Notes: generated from the letters alone by a model not told the origin. DNA of 64,000 nt from DATEPR01 sp036279295 (GCA_036279295.1 DASUJK010000025.1:1-64000); one strand, 5' to 3'; shown: positions 41,719 through 51,185, counted from the first letter of the stretch. Numbers and translations: made by a program.

Positions 41719-41805
41719 GTGTTGCCCAAGCGCCTCGTCGCCGCCGTCATCGTCGCCGCCATGCTGCTGGCCCTGTCCGGGATCGTGCTGTCGGTGATCG
41801 GCTGA
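41719..41805 (+). CDS. possible 28-aa membrane peptide
   Basis: A short frame from GTG at 41719: L-P-K-R-L, then a single hydrophobic helix (V-A-A-V-I-V-A-A-M-L-L-A-L-S-G-I-V-L-S-V-I-G). The basic start and clean helix suggest a real small membrane protein, but the ribosome site is weak and length alone could be chance. Confidence 0.35.
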   Translation: MLPKRLVAAVIVAAMLLALSGIVLSVIG

Positions 41806-41839
41806 GAGATCGTCCGGCATCGTCCGGCAGGATGGCGCC

Positions 41840-42256
41840 ATGACGTTCGACAGCAATCTGCTCGGCCCGCCACCCACCCGCCTGCCGGCCCGTCCCGAGG
41901 CGCAGGCCTTGCTGGACTCGGGCGCCGACCCGACCGACGTGGCCGCCGCCCACCCGGACTTCAGCGCGGCCTGGGCCGCCCTGGCCGAACGCGCGCTGGA
42001 CAACGGCGAACCCGTCGCCGCGTACGCCTACGCGCGCACCGGCTACCACCGCGGCCTGGACCAGCTGCGCCGGGCCGGTTGGAAGGGCTTCGGCCCGATC
42101 CCGTGGAGCCATGCCCCCAACCAGGGCTTCCTGCGCGCACTCGCCGCACTCACCAGGGCCGCACACGCCATCGGCGACGCCGAGGAGTTCGAGCGCTGCG
42201 GCACGTTCCTGGCCGAGTCCGACCCGGAAGCGCCGGCCCAACTCGGGCTCGCTTAG
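41840..42256 (+). CDS. DUF3151 protein
   Basis: A 138-aa protein matching DUF3151: L-L-G-P-P-P-T-R-L-P, W-A-x-L-A-E-x-A-L, A-Y-A-Y-A-R-T-G-Y-H-R-G-L-D, G-W-K-G-F-G-P-I-P-W. It is conserved between fba and purA in many actinobacteria. Function unknown. Its stop overlaps the converging gene by four bases. Confidence 0.9.
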   Translation: MTFDSNLLGPPPTRLPARPEAQALLDSGADPTDVAAAHPDFSAAWAALAERALDNGEPVAAYAYARTGYHRGLDQLRRAGWKGFGPIPWSHAPNQGFLRALAALTRAAHAIGDAEEFERCGTFLAESDPEAPAQLGLA

Positions 42257-42825
42257 ATCCGCAGCAGGTCCTCGGTGTGCCGGTACCAGTGCCAGCGCTT
42301 CATTTCGCGCTCGTGCGGCACGCCGTCGCTGATCACCGTGGCCGGGTCGCAGCCGATCTCGAACGCCCGGCCGCGCACGGTGGTCGGGCGATGCAGCCGC
42401 CTGGCCACGGTGACCTCGACACCCTCAGGGCACGGCGTGACGCGGATCGCCTTGGCGTCACCGTTGAGCACGCGGGTGTCGTCGCAGTAGGCCATGCCGC
42501 GCACCGGTGCGATGCTGCCCAGCCCGACCAGCACACCGCCGACGGCGTCGCGGACCAGCGGCACGGCCCGTACCGGGCCGGTCAAAGCCTTGGCCAGCGC
42601 GGATTCCGCAGTGACATGCCCCACTGCGATGTCCAGCCGCTCGGTACGCAACAGTCGCAGCACGACAGCGGCGAGATCGGCGTCGTCGCCGAACACGACC
42701 ACCCGGTCCACATCGGTCAGCAGCTCATCCACGTCGTCCTTGCCGGGCCGGGCCGGCACCGTGTGCACGGGCGCGTTGCCTTCGTCACGCACGGCACGCC
42801 CGCAGGCCAGCACCATCGCTCGCAC
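42253..42825 (-). CDS. hypothetical protein divergent from purA
   Basis: About 190 aa from the GTG at 42825 (AGGAG six bases upstream). The first half reads as a Rossmann-like fold (V-D-R-V-V-V-F-G-D-D-A-D-L-A-A-V-V-L-R-L), the second half as beta-rich with a basic stretch (V-A-R-R-L-H-R-P). The layout is loosely like a nucleotide- or lipid-kinase C-terminal domain, but no motif settles it. Codon use is genuine. Confidence 0.65.
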   Translation of the reverse strand: MRAMVLACGRAVRDEGNAPVHTVPARPGKDDVDELLTDVDRVVVFGDDADLAAVVLRLLRTERLDIAVGHVTAESALAKALTGPVRAVPLVRDAVGGVLVGLGSIAPVRGMAYCDDTRVLNGDAKAIRVTPCPEGVEVTVARRLHRPTTVRGRAFEIGCDPATVISDGVPHEREMKRWHWYRHTEDLLRI

Positions 42826-42911
42826 GTATCGCTCCTGGTCTACTCTCGTGGCTGCGCACCCGCCCACATCGGGCACAACGCCGTCTTTTCGAGATCCTTC
42901 GGGAGTGTCAC

Positions 42912-44201
42912 ATGCCGGCCATCGTGGTCATCGGCGCCCAGTGGGGTGACGAAGGGAAGGGCAAGGCGACCGACCTGCTCGGCGGTCGCGTGCAGTGGGT
43001 GGTCCGCTACCAGGGCGGCAACAACGCAGGCCACACCGTGGTCATGCCGGACGGCCAGCACTTCGCCCTGCACCTGCTCCCGTCGGGCATCCTCACACCG
43101 GGTGTGACGAACGTGATCGGCAACGGCGTCGTGGTCGATCCGGGCGCGCTGCTGTCCGAACTGGCCGGTCTGGAGGAGCGCGGCGTGGACACGTCCGGCC
43201 TGATGATCTCGGCCGACGCGCACTTGATCATGCCGTACCACGTGGCCATCGACAAAGTGACCGAGCGGTACCTCGGCAAGTCCAAGATCGGCACCACCGG
43301 GCGCGGTATCGGCCCGTGCTACCAGGACAAGATCGCCAGGGTCGGCGTGCGGTTCCAGGACGTGCTGGACGAGAAGATCTTCCGCCAGAAGGTGGAGGCG
43401 GCGCTGGACCTGAAGAACCAGATCCTGGTGAAGGTCTACAACCGCAAGGCTTTGGACGCCGAGCAGGTCGTGGACACCGTGCTGGAGCAGGTGGAGCGGT
43501 TCGCCGACCGCATCGCGGACACCCGGCTGCTGCTCAACCAGGCGCTGGAGCGCGGCGAGACGATCCTGCTGGAAGGCTCGCAGGGCACCATGCTCGACGT
43601 CGACCACGGCACCTACCCGTTCGTCACGTCGTCCAACCCGACCTCCGGTGGCGCGTGCAACGGCGCCGGCATCGGACCGGGCCGGATCACCGCCGTGCTC
43701 GGCATTCTGAAGGCGTACACCACCCGCGTCGGCTCCGGGCCGTTCCCGACCGAGCTGCACGACGAGATGGGCGAACGGCTGCGCAAGGCGGGCGGCGAGT
43801 TCGGCGTGACCACGGGCCGGTCCCGGCGGACCGGCTGGTTCGACGCCGTGATCGCCCGCTATGCCACCCGGGTCAACGGCATCACCGACTACTTCCTGAC
43901 CAAGTTGGACGTGCTGTCCGGCCTGGACCGGGTGCCGATCTGCGTCGCCTACGAGGTGGACGGCTTCCGTGCGGACGACATGCCGATGACGCAGACCGAC
44001 GTGCACCACGCGACGCCGATCTACGAGGAGATGCCCGGCTGGTTCGAGGACGTCAGCGAATGCCGGACGTTCGAGCAGTTGCCGCAGGCCGCCCAGGACT
44101 ACGTGCACCGGCTGGAGGAGCTGGCCGGTGCCCGGATCTCGGTGATCGGCGTCGGCCCCGGCCGGGAGCAGACCATCGTGCGGCACGACCCACTGGGCTA
44201 G
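42912..44201 (+). CDS. purA: adenylosuccinate synthetase
   Basis: A 429-aa enzyme joining IMP and aspartate with GTP, the first committed step to AMP. The P-loop-like G-A-Q-W-G-D-E-G-K-G-K and the IMP loop N-N-A-G-H-T-V-V are at the N-terminus; G-T-T-G-R-G-I-G-P and G-R-x-R-R-T-G-W-F-D further in are the expected IMP/GTP contacts. Full length. It converges on the antiporter gene with a 4-base overlap. Confidence 0.97.
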   Translation: MPAIVVIGAQWGDEGKGKATDLLGGRVQWVVRYQGGNNAGHTVVMPDGQHFALHLLPSGILTPGVTNVIGNGVVVDPGALLSELAGLEERGVDTSGLMISADAHLIMPYHVAIDKVTERYLGKSKIGTTGRGIGPCYQDKIARVGVRFQDVLDEKIFRQKVEAALDLKNQILVKVYNRKALDAEQVVDTVLEQVERFADRIADTRLLLNQALERGETILLEGSQGTMLDVDHGTYPFVTSSNPTSGGACNGAGIGPGRITAVLGILKAYTTRVGSGPFPTELHDEMGERLRKAGGEFGVTTGRSRRTGWFDAVIARYATRVNGITDYFLTKLDVLSGLDRVPICVAYEVDGFRADDMPMTQTDVHHATPIYEEMPGWFEDVSECRTFEQLPQAAQDYVHRLEELAGARISVIGVGPGREQTIVRHDPLG

Positions 44202-45778
44202 TCCCTCGTCACCAGGCGGGCCTGTTCCAGGTCCAGTTCGCGCAGCACCCGGCGCAGCACCTCGTCGTCGATCTCGCCGTTGTCCCGTGCTGCCACGTAA
44301 ACCGCGCGTTCGGCGGCCAGGGTTTCCAGGCGCAGCCTGCGGAACGAGGCCGTCGGACTCTCCAGTTCCTGACGCCCCAACCGTTCCCAGGCCGCGTTGC
44401 CGCGCCGCTCGGCCAGATCACGCAGCCGTTCGATCACCTCTCGCGGCGTGTCGACGCTCGCGTCGGCGTCCAACTCCTCCAGCCGGGCCACGGCCGCCAT
44501 CGCGGCGTTGTGCGCCGCCTGGGCCTCGGCGAGCGCGTCGGTGCTCTCCTCGGTGCCGTGCACGCCGAGCACGCGGATCAGCAGCGGCAGGGTGGTGCCC
44601 TGGATCAGCAGTGTGCCGACGGTGACGGTGAAAGCCAGCAGCAGCACGACATCCCGGCCCGGCACCGACTCGGGCACCGCGGCCGCCGCTGCGAGTGACA
44701 CCACGCCGCGCATGCCCGACCACGCGATCACCGCGATGCTGCGCCATGAGCGTTTCTCGTCCGGATCGCCGTGGGTTCTGGCGCGTATCCAGTGCGGCAG
44801 GCTGGTGGTGGGGAACACCCAGACCAACCGGACCAGCATGGTGGCCAGCAACACCGCGATGATCGGCCACACCAGCGACGCGGCCGGGTGCCCACCGGCG
44901 GCGGCCTGGGTGAACACGTAGCGGAAGTTCAGCCCGATCAACGCGAACACCAGGGACTCCAGCAGCACGTCGAACGACCGCCACACCACGGTTTCCTGGA
45001 GTCGGGTGGCGAAACCCGCGTACGGCGCGAAGTGCCCGAGGTACAGGCCTGCCGCGACCACGGCCAGCACACCGGACCCGTGCACCGCCTCGGCCAGCAC
45101 GTAGCAGGCGAACGGCACGACGATGCCCAGCGCGCTCTCCACCACGTCGTCGGCCAGCCGCAGCCGGATCTGGTGCACGATCCAGCCGAGCACGAGACCG
45201 ACCAGCACCCCGCCGACCGACGCGATGAAGAACGTGAGGATTCCCTCACCCCAGGACGTCGCCGCGCCGACGGCGGCGGCGATCGCGACCTTGAACGCGG
45301 TCAGCGCGGTCGCGTCGTTGACCAGGCTCTCGCCGGACAGCACCGTCATCACCCGGCGCGGCAGGCCGAGCTTGCGGCCGATGGACGCGGCAGCGACCGC
45401 GTCCGGCGGTGAGATCACCGCACCGAGCACCAGCGCCGAGGCCAGTGGCAGGTCCGGGATCAGCCAGTGCGCGACGAAGCCGACGGTGACGGTGGTGACC
45501 AGCACCAGCACCACGGCCAGCAGTGCGATCGGCCGCAGCTTCGCCCGGAAGCCCAGGTACGAGCTGTCCAGCGCGGCCGAGTACACCAGCGGCGGCAGGA
45601 ACAGCACGAGCACCAGGTCCGGCTGGATCTGGAAGTCCGGCATGCCGGGGATGTAGGACACACCGAGGCCGACCACGACCAGCACCAGCGGCGACGACCT
45701 GCCGAACTTGGCGGCCAGGCCGGCCACGGCCAGCGCGCCGGCCACCAGCAGTAGTGGTTCCAGTCCGGGCACCAGCAC
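44198..45778 (-). CDS. Na+/H+ antiporter, CPA1 family
   Basis: A 526-aa membrane protein with about 11-12 helices. G-A-V-I-S-P-P-D-A-V-A-A near residue 125 and S-G-E-S-L-V-N-D-A-T-A-L are the CPA1 motifs, the N-D pair being the ion-binding site. The last 100 residues are a soluble, charged tail (E-E-L-D-A-D-A-S-V-D-T-P) that may regulate activity. Expected to exchange Na+ or K+ for H+. Confidence 0.92.
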   Translation of the reverse strand: MLVPGLEPLLLVAGALAVAGLAAKFGRSSPLVLVVVGLGVSYIPGMPDFQIQPDLVLVLFLPPLVYSAALDSSYLGFRAKLRPIALLAVVLVLVTTVTVGFVAHWLIPDLPLASALVLGAVISPPDAVAAASIGRKLGLPRRVMTVLSGESLVNDATALTAFKVAIAAAVGAATSWGEGILTFFIASVGGVLVGLVLGWIVHQIRLRLADDVVESALGIVVPFACYVLAEAVHGSGVLAVVAAGLYLGHFAPYAGFATRLQETVVWRSFDVLLESLVFALIGLNFRYVFTQAAAGGHPAASLVWPIIAVLLATMLVRLVWVFPTTSLPHWIRARTHGDPDEKRSWRSIAVIAWSGMRGVVSLAAAAAVPESVPGRDVVLLLAFTVTVGTLLIQGTTLPLLIRVLGVHGTEESTDALAEAQAAHNAAMAAVARLEELDADASVDTPREVIERLRDLAERRGNAAWERLGRQELESPTASFRRLRLETLAAERAVYVAARDNGEIDDEVLRRVLRELDLEQARLVTRD

Positions 45779-45825
45779 ACCTCAATCCCATGTCACGTCG
45801 CTGCCGAAATCTGGATAATCATGAC

Positions 45826-46101
45826 GTGACCCGCGCCAATATCGACTGCGAACACGTGGTGACGCTGCCCGACCCCGATGTGGACGCGCTCACCGAAGGC
45901 TGCCAGGAATGCCTGGACCAGGGCAACGAGGTCTGGGTGCACCTGCGGATCTGCCTGTCCTGCGGCCACGTCGGCTGCTGCGACTCCAGCCCGTACAAGC
46001 ACGCCACCGCCCACCATCAGGAGACCGATCACCCGGTGATGCGGTCGTTCGAGCCTGGTGAGACGTGGCGGTGGTGCTACCTGGACAAGCGCCTGGTCTG
46101 A
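45826..46101 (+). CDS. UBP-type zinc-finger protein
   Basis: A 91-aa protein from a GTG at 45826. The zinc ligands follow the ZnF-UBP pattern: C-E-H, C-Q-E-C, C-L-S-C-G-H-V-G-C-C, then H-A-T-A-H-H and D-H-P-V-M. In eukaryotes this fold binds the ubiquitin C-terminus; in actinobacteria it occurs as a stand-alone protein of unknown partner. purD starts 22 bases downstream. Confidence 0.9.
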   Translation: MTRANIDCEHVVTLPDPDVDALTEGCQECLDQGNEVWVHLRICLSCGHVGCCDSSPYKHATAHHQETDHPVMRSFEPGETWRWCYLDKRLV

Positions 46102-46123
46102 GTCCTCCGTACGCTTCTGTGCC

Positions 46124-47377
46124 GTGCGCGTACTGGTAGTCGGGGCTGGCGCCCGAGAACACGCGATCCTGCTGGCGCTGTCCAGGGATCCCGAGGTGAC
46201 GGCGCTGGCCTGTGCGCCGGGCAACGCCGGCACGGCGGCCCTGGCCGAGCAGCGGGCGGTCGACCCGCTGGACCCGGCGTCGGTGGCCGCGCTGGCCGTC
46301 GACTTCGGTGCCGATCTGGTCGTCATCGGCCCGGAGGCGCCGCTGGTGGCCGGGGTGGCCGACGGCGTGCGGGCGGCCGGTGTGCCGTGCTTCGGGCCGT
46401 CCCCGGAGGCTGCCCGGATCGAGGGCTCCAAGGCGTTCGCCAAGGACGTGATGACGGCCGCCGGGGTGGCCACCGCGCGCGGCGAGGTGGTGGACAACCC
46501 GGCCCGGCTGGACGCGGCACTGGCCCGGTTCGGCCCCACCTACGTGGTCAAGGACGACGGTCTGGCGGCCGGCAAGGGCGTGGTCGTCACCACCGACCTG
46601 GACACCGCCCGCGCGCACGCGATGATGCTGCTGGACAGCGGTCACCCGGTGCTCCTTGAGTCGTTCCTGGACGGTCCCGAGGTGTCGCTGTTCTGCGTCG
46701 TGCACGACCGGACCGTCGTGCCGCTGCTGCCGGCCCAGGACTTCAAGCGGGTCGGGGACGGCGACGCCGGCCCGAACACCGGTGGCATGGGTGCCTACGC
46801 CCCGCTGCCGTGGGCACCGAAGGACCTGGTGGACGACCTGGTGGCCGGCGTCGTGCAGCCGGTGGCCGACGAGCTGGCCGATCGTGGCCTGCCGTTCAGC
46901 GGCCTGCTCTACGCGGGTCTGGCGCTCACTGAGACCGGCCCGCAGGTCATCGAGTTCAACTGCCGCTTCGGCGACCCGGAGACCGAGTCGGTGCTGGCCC
47001 TGCTGGACACACCGCTGGCCGGGCTGCTGCTCGCCGCTGCGACGGGCAAGCTGGCCGAGCACCCGCCGCTGCGCTGGCATGCCGGTGCAGCCGTGACCGT
47101 GGTGATCGCGGCCGACGGCTACCCGGGCAAGCCACGGATCGGTGATGTGATCACCGGATCGGACGGTGAGGGCGTGCTGCACGCGGGCACCCGGCGACGG
47201 GACGACGGTGCCGTCGTGTCGGCCGGGGGGCGGGTGTTGGCCGTCGTCGGGCTCGGGGACGACCTGGCCACCGCCCGTGCGGACGCCTACCGCAGGGTGG
47301 CAGGCGTGCGCTTGCCAGGCGCGCACTACCGCACCGACATCGCACTTTCCGCCACGGAGGGCGCGGTTCGCCTGTAA
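46124..47377 (+). CDS. purD: phosphoribosylamine-glycine ligase
   Basis: About 417 aa from the GTG at 46124 (M-R-V-L-V-V-G-A-G-A-R-E-H-A). An N-terminal Rossmann-like domain is followed by an ATP-grasp fold (V-V-K-D-D-G-L-A-A-G-K-G-V-V, G-P-E-V-S-L-F-C, F-N-C-R-F-G-D-P-E) and a C-terminal domain. Second step of IMP synthesis: glycine added to phosphoribosylamine. It precedes the ESX-like cluster on the same strand. Confidence 0.96.
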   Translation: MRVLVVGAGAREHAILLALSRDPEVTALACAPGNAGTAALAEQRAVDPLDPASVAALAVDFGADLVVIGPEAPLVAGVADGVRAAGVPCFGPSPEAARIEGSKAFAKDVMTAAGVATARGEVVDNPARLDAALARFGPTYVVKDDGLAAGKGVVVTTDLDTARAHAMMLLDSGHPVLLESFLDGPEVSLFCVVHDRTVVPLLPAQDFKRVGDGDAGPNTGGMGAYAPLPWAPKDLVDDLVAGVVQPVADELADRGLPFSGLLYAGLALTETGPQVIEFNCRFGDPETESVLALLDTPLAGLLLAAATGKLAEHPPLRWHAGAAVTVVIAADGYPGKPRIGDVITGSDGEGVLHAGTRRRDDGAVVSAGGRVLAVVGLGDDLATARADAYRRVAGVRLPGAHYRTDIALSATEGAVRL

Positions 47378-47435
47378 CCTGCGAAGGGAACTGCGGGAAA
47401 CCGAACGGCTACGGGACGTACGGGGGTCTGCCACC

Positions 47436-47870
47436 ATGGCGACGGACAAGCCACGCGCGGCGGCCGGCGACAGCGTTCTGGACTCCGCTGTGCTGAGCGC
47501 GTCGACCGGTGCCGGCCTCGGCGCGGAGACGACCGTTCCGCAGGCCGCCAACATCACGGTCAACCACGACAACGTGCTCAAGGCCGCCAAGATCATCCAG
47601 GACGCGCTGGACACCGAGGGCCAGCAGATCCGGAGCAACCTGCCGATGCTCCAGGTGATGGCGCCGGGCGAGGACCAGATCAGCGTGCAGGCGGCCCAGG
47701 CGTGGAACAACCACCTGGTCGGCGGCGCCGACTCGTACACGGTGCGGGTCGAGCAGTATCTGCGGAGCCTGCAGAACCTGGTGTCCAACCTGATCACGTC
47801 CGCCAAGCAGTACGGCTACTCCGACCAGCAGATCGCGGACGCGTTCGGCCAGACCGGTGCCGGTGGCTGA
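47436..47870 (+). CDS. PE/WXG100-like ESX substrate candidate
   Basis: A 144-aa helical protein from the ATG at 47436. After a 38-residue extension it reads I-T-V-N-H-D-N-V-L-K-A-A-K-I-I-Q-D-A-L, a turn region with A-Q-A-W-N-N, then a second helix pair. This is the helical-hairpin style of actinobacterial ESX substrates and chaperoned proteins; there is no signal peptide. A strict W-x-G is replaced by W-N-N. First gene of the ESX accessory cluster; the lipoprotein gene overlaps its end. Confidence 0.7.
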   Translation: MATDKPRAAAGDSVLDSAVLSASTGAGLGAETTVPQAANITVNHDNVLKAAKIIQDALDTEGQQIRSNLPMLQVMAPGEDQISVQAAQAWNNHLVGGADSYTVRVEQYLRSLQNLVSNLITSAKQYGYSDQQIADAFGQTGAGG

Positions 47871-48480
47871 GCGGCCGCTGGTCGTCGCGGGAACGGTGCT
47901 GATCATGATGACGCTGGCCGGTTGCACGACAACACAGCAGGGCTCGGCGACACCGACCGGGCCGGTCGGCCCGCGCCCGTCCAGCTACCAGGCGCCCACC
48001 GACGGCGCCGGGACCATCTCGCTGCCACCCCGGCCGGCCGACGTGCCGCTGACCGGCGCGGACCCCTGCTCGCTGCTCACCGCGGCGCAGCAGACCACGT
48101 TGGGTGTGGGCAAGGGCACCAAGGGACTGCCGGCGCAGCTGGTCAACAACAGCCCCACCTGCAATTTCCGCGCCGACAACACGCTGGGCGCCGAGTACAA
48201 CGTCGCCGTGGACACCACGGAGGGCATCGCGCTGTACCTGAACCAGAACCTCGCGGACGACGTCAGACAGGTGTCCGTGGGCGGTTTCCCCGCCCTGGAC
48301 ATCACGCTGAAGGCGCCTGACCTGCTGCAAGGTTGCACGACGGCGGTCAGCGTGGCCAGCGGTCAGATGTTCGTGGTCAACCTCGGGCAGCCGCCCACCG
48401 GGACGACCACCGCCCAGTCGTGTGCCAGGACCGAACAGGTCGCCGACGCGGTGCTGGCCACCGCCAAGACCCGCAAGTAA
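47863..48480 (+). CDS. DUF3558 lipoprotein
   Basis: About 205 aa from GTG 47863 (GTG 47857 also in frame). A short signal peptide ends in the lipobox L-A-G-C, so the mature protein is lipid-anchored outside the membrane. The DUF3558 domain starts at D-P-C-S-L-L-T and has a second Cys in S-P-T-C-N-F-R. DUF3558 lipoproteins are frequent partners in actinobacterial ESX loci. It overlaps the preceding gene by a few bases. Confidence 0.85.
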   Translation: MAERPLVVAGTVLIMMTLAGCTTTQQGSATPTGPVGPRPSSYQAPTDGAGTISLPPRPADVPLTGADPCSLLTAAQQTTLGVGKGTKGLPAQLVNNSPTCNFRADNTLGAEYNVAVDTTEGIALYLNQNLADDVRQVSVGGFPALDITLKAPDLLQGCTTAVSVASGQMFVVNLGQPPTGTTTAQSCARTEQVADAVLATAKTRK

Positions 48481-48490
48481 GGGGCAGACC

Positions 48491-50011
48491 ATGGCCGACG
48501 GACTTCTCGCCGACATCGCCGACTCGGTGGAGCACCTGATCAAGCGGGTAGCGCAGGAGATGTTCGGGACCGGTTCCAGCACCGGCAACGTGGACGAGAT
48601 CCGCTGGGACGGCATGTCCAACGACCAGCTGGCGGCGGCCGTCCGGCAGCTGAACCAGGGGCCGGGCGCGTCCGGCATCCAGCAGGCCGCCGACGCGCTG
48701 TCCAGCATCGCCGGCAACCTCCAGCAGCTCGACACGACGCTGCACACCCAGTTGCAGGCCATCGGCGTCAACTGGCAGAGCCAGGCGGGCGAGTTGGCCC
48801 AGGAGATGACCACGGCGTCGGCCGCGTACTCGGCGACGTCCGGCGCGGTCAGTGGGGCCAACGCCGCCGCCGTGAACGCCCAGGGCGAGGCGTTCGCCGC
48901 CGCCAAGAACGCGGTGCCGCAACCGAGCACGCTGCGGACCACCTTCGTGAACAGCCCCGGCACGTTGCTCGGGCACGAGAACGACTACGCGCAGCAGGCG
49001 GCCAGGACGGACGCGGCCCGCCAGCAGGCCATCGACGCGATGCAGACCTACACGACGAGTTCGCGGACCGGCCTGGCCAGCCACCAGCCGTTGCCGCCGC
49101 CCCCAGGACACACGTTGACGCCCACGCCGGTCGACCCGAGCATCGGCCAGACCACGACGGTGTCCGGCTTCGCGCCGCCACCGCCCGGTTCGGCGCCGGT
49201 CGGTGGTGGCGGTGGCGGTGGCTTGCCCGGGATTCCAGGCGGTGGTGGCACGTCCGGAACCCCCGGGCTCCCTGGCCTGCCCGGCGTGCCGGGGGCGCCT
49301 GGCGTCGGTGTGCCCGGCGTGCCGGGTGGCGGCGGTGTGGGCATACCGGGCCAACCAGGGCTGCCTGGTGCGCCGGGCCTGCCTGGCGGTGGCGGCGGTT
49401 CCGGTGGTGGACTACCCAACGTGCCCGGCGCACCGGGGATGCCTGGTGTACCGGTCAGTGGCGGTCTCCCGGTCGGTGGTGGTGGCAGCGGTGCGACTCC
49501 CACTGGTCCGTTGGCACCCGGGCCGGTGAGTTCCGTCGGTGGCCCGGAGGGTGCGGTCGCCGGTGGCATCGCCGGGTCGCCCGCCGCGGCCGGTGCCGTG
49601 GCCGGCTCGGTGATCGAGGACGCGGCGATCGGCTCCGCGATCGTCGGCGGCACGGTGGGTGCGGGCATCGGCGGTGCTGCCGCCCGGCCGGACGAACTGG
49701 TGCGCAGCCGTGACCTGCGTGTACCCGAGGACGAGGAGAGCGGCGACGCCCGCTCGCAGGCGGCGCGGGCGCTGGCCGAACTGGAGGGTGAGGAGGCGGC
49801 CGAGTCCGGTGTCAGCGCGCGACTGGCCGGTACCGCCGATCTCGCGCCGACCGTGCTGGAGCCGGCGGTGGGCGGCAGCAGGCCGGACGAGGACGAACTG
49901 CACAGCAACCGGTACGACGTGGACACCGACATGTTCGGCGACGGCCGCATGGTGGTGCCGCCGGTGCTCGGTGGCGAGTCCGGGGCCAGCGGCTCCGACG
50001 AATCCAGGTAG
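48491..50011 (+). CDS. PPE-like protein with collagen-like tract
   Basis: A 506-aa protein. Residues 1-190 are all-helical and resemble the PPE/WXG fold (R-W-D-G-M-S-N-D-Q-L near 40, long helices after). Residues about 245-330 are Gly/Pro-rich, with runs of G-x-P triplets (G-T-P-G-L-P-G-L-P-G-V-P-G-A-P-G) like collagen, interspersed with Gly stretches. The last 140 residues are acidic and Ala-rich. No signal peptide; export by an ESX system is inferred. EspG, its usual chaperone class, is encoded 8 bases downstream. Confidence 0.75.
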   Translation: MADGLLADIADSVEHLIKRVAQEMFGTGSSTGNVDEIRWDGMSNDQLAAAVRQLNQGPGASGIQQAADALSSIAGNLQQLDTTLHTQLQAIGVNWQSQAGELAQEMTTASAAYSATSGAVSGANAAAVNAQGEAFAAAKNAVPQPSTLRTTFVNSPGTLLGHENDYAQQAARTDAARQQAIDAMQTYTTSSRTGLASHQPLPPPPGHTLTPTPVDPSIGQTTTVSGFAPPPPGSAPVGGGGGGGLPGIPGGGGTSGTPGLPGLPGVPGAPGVGVPGVPGGGGVGIPGQPGLPGAPGLPGGGGGSGGGLPNVPGAPGMPGVPVSGGLPVGGGGSGATPTGPLAPGPVSSVGGPEGAVAGGIAGSPAAAGAVAGSVIEDAAIGSAIVGGTVGAGIGGAAARPDELVRSRDLRVPEDEESGDARSQAARALAELEGEEAAESGVSARLAGTADLAPTVLEPAVGGSRPDEDELHSNRYDVDTDMFGDGRMVVPPVLGGESGASGSDESR

Positions 50012-50019
50012 CGCCCGGC

Positions 50020-50787
50020 GTGGGCCTGCCCAGCAGCGTGGTGCTGTCCGTGCTGGAGTTCGACGTGGTGTGGGAGGCCCAGCGGTTTCCCCGGCGGCAC
50101 GTCGTGCTGGACGTGCCCAGTCCCGGCGTGACCCGCAACCAGCGGGCCGAGCTGGTGGCGCAGGCGTGGGCCGGGCTGGCCGAGCGTGGCCTGGCCGACC
50201 GGGGTCGGGTGGACTCCGAGCTGGCTGACCGGCTGGCGCTGCTGGCCTATCCCGAACGTGCCGTGGACGGCTGGATCTGGACCGAGCGGGAGATCAGGGG
50301 CCTGGCCGCGCAGTCCGGTCGGGATGCCCTGCTCGGTGTTGTGGACCGCGGTGAGGTGTGGCTGATCCCGGCGCGGGACACGTCGTTCGTCGAGGCGGCG
50401 GTGTCGATGGCCGGCGAGTGCCCGGCCGGCCGTGGCCTGTCCACCAGCGTGCCGCTGGACGTGCTGCGCTCGGCCGACCAGGCAGCCGGTGGCGACCCGA
50501 AGTCACTGGTGGTGGAGCTGACCGAGCTGGACGTGCCGCTCGGCAAGGCGCAGATCCTGTCCCGGATGTTCGACGGCATGGTCGGGCGCGGCCAGTTCGG
50601 CGCACAGCGCGGCGACGGTCGGACCATGCGGCGGGCCGACCGGGTGGTGGCCTTCCACGACACCGCACGCGGTCGGTATCTCTACCTGACCCAGCCCAGT
50701 GCCGATGGTCGGACGTGGGCCACGGTCACCCCGGCGGACAACCGGGCGGTGGCCTCGGCGGTGTGGGAGCTACTGGAACAGGCCTGA
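50020..50787 (+). CDS. EspG-family ESX chaperone
   Basis: A 255-aa protein matching the EspG family: S-V-L-E-F-D-V-V-W-E near the start, L-A-D-R-L-A-L-L-A, then R-Y-L-Y-L-T-Q-P-S and a final A-V-W-E-L-L-E. EspG binds the helical tip of PE-PPE type substrates and keeps them soluble before secretion. It lies directly after the PPE-like gene and is probably its chaperone. Confidence 0.88.
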   Translation: MGLPSSVVLSVLEFDVVWEAQRFPRRHVVLDVPSPGVTRNQRAELVAQAWAGLAERGLADRGRVDSELADRLALLAYPERAVDGWIWTEREIRGLAAQSGRDALLGVVDRGEVWLIPARDTSFVEAAVSMAGECPAGRGLSTSVPLDVLRSADQAAGGDPKSLVVELTELDVPLGKAQILSRMFDGMVGRGQFGAQRGDGRTMRRADRVVAFHDTARGRYLYLTQPSADGRTWATVTPADNRAVASAVWELLEQA

Positions 50788-50863
50788 CCGGAACCGGAAC
50801 CGACCGGTGTCCGTCATAGGCAGAGCAATCGGGTGCAGTGCGATCGGGTGAGGGGGAGCTGGA

Positions 50864-51172
50864 GTGGGAGCGTCGAGCTACAACGCGGCCGACATCAGCG
50901 CGGCCCGGCAGACGATCGGCGCCGAGGCCGGCAAGTTCGGCAGCGTCGGCGACGGCGTCCCGGCCAGCGTGGCCGCGGGCATGTTCGGCACCCTGGGCAA
51001 CTCGGCCGCGGTCGCGCAGGCGGCCGGTGCGCTGTGCGCGTCGCTGCGGTCGGAGTACGCGAAGGCCGAGTCGCTGGTCGGTGCGATCGAGCGGACGCTG
51101 GACGCGAACCTGACCAACAGCGCGGGTACCGAGCAGAACAACAGGACGTCGTTCACGACGCAGCAGGTCTGA
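50864..51172 (+). CDS. EspC/WXG100-like small secreted protein
   Basis: A 102-aa helical-hairpin protein from a GTG behind AGGGGGAG. It reads as two Ala-rich helices around a Gly turn (G-M-F-G-T-L-G-N), as in the EspC-like (PF10824) proteins encoded ahead of larger ESX effectors. The effector gene follows 13 bases later, so the two may be exported together. No signal peptide. Confidence 0.75.
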   Translation: MGASSYNAADISAARQTIGAEAGKFGSVGDGVPASVAAGMFGTLGNSAAVAQAAGALCASLRSEYAKAESLVGAIERTLDANLTNSAGTEQNNRTSFTTQQV

Positions 51173-51185
51173 CGGGGGATGTTTC

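Noticed and set aside
49200..49460. Short tandem GC-rich repeats that could suggest a CRISPR array or minisatellite
   Set aside because: They encode Gly-x-Pro triplets in frame in the PPE-like protein; there are no constant repeats with unique spacers.
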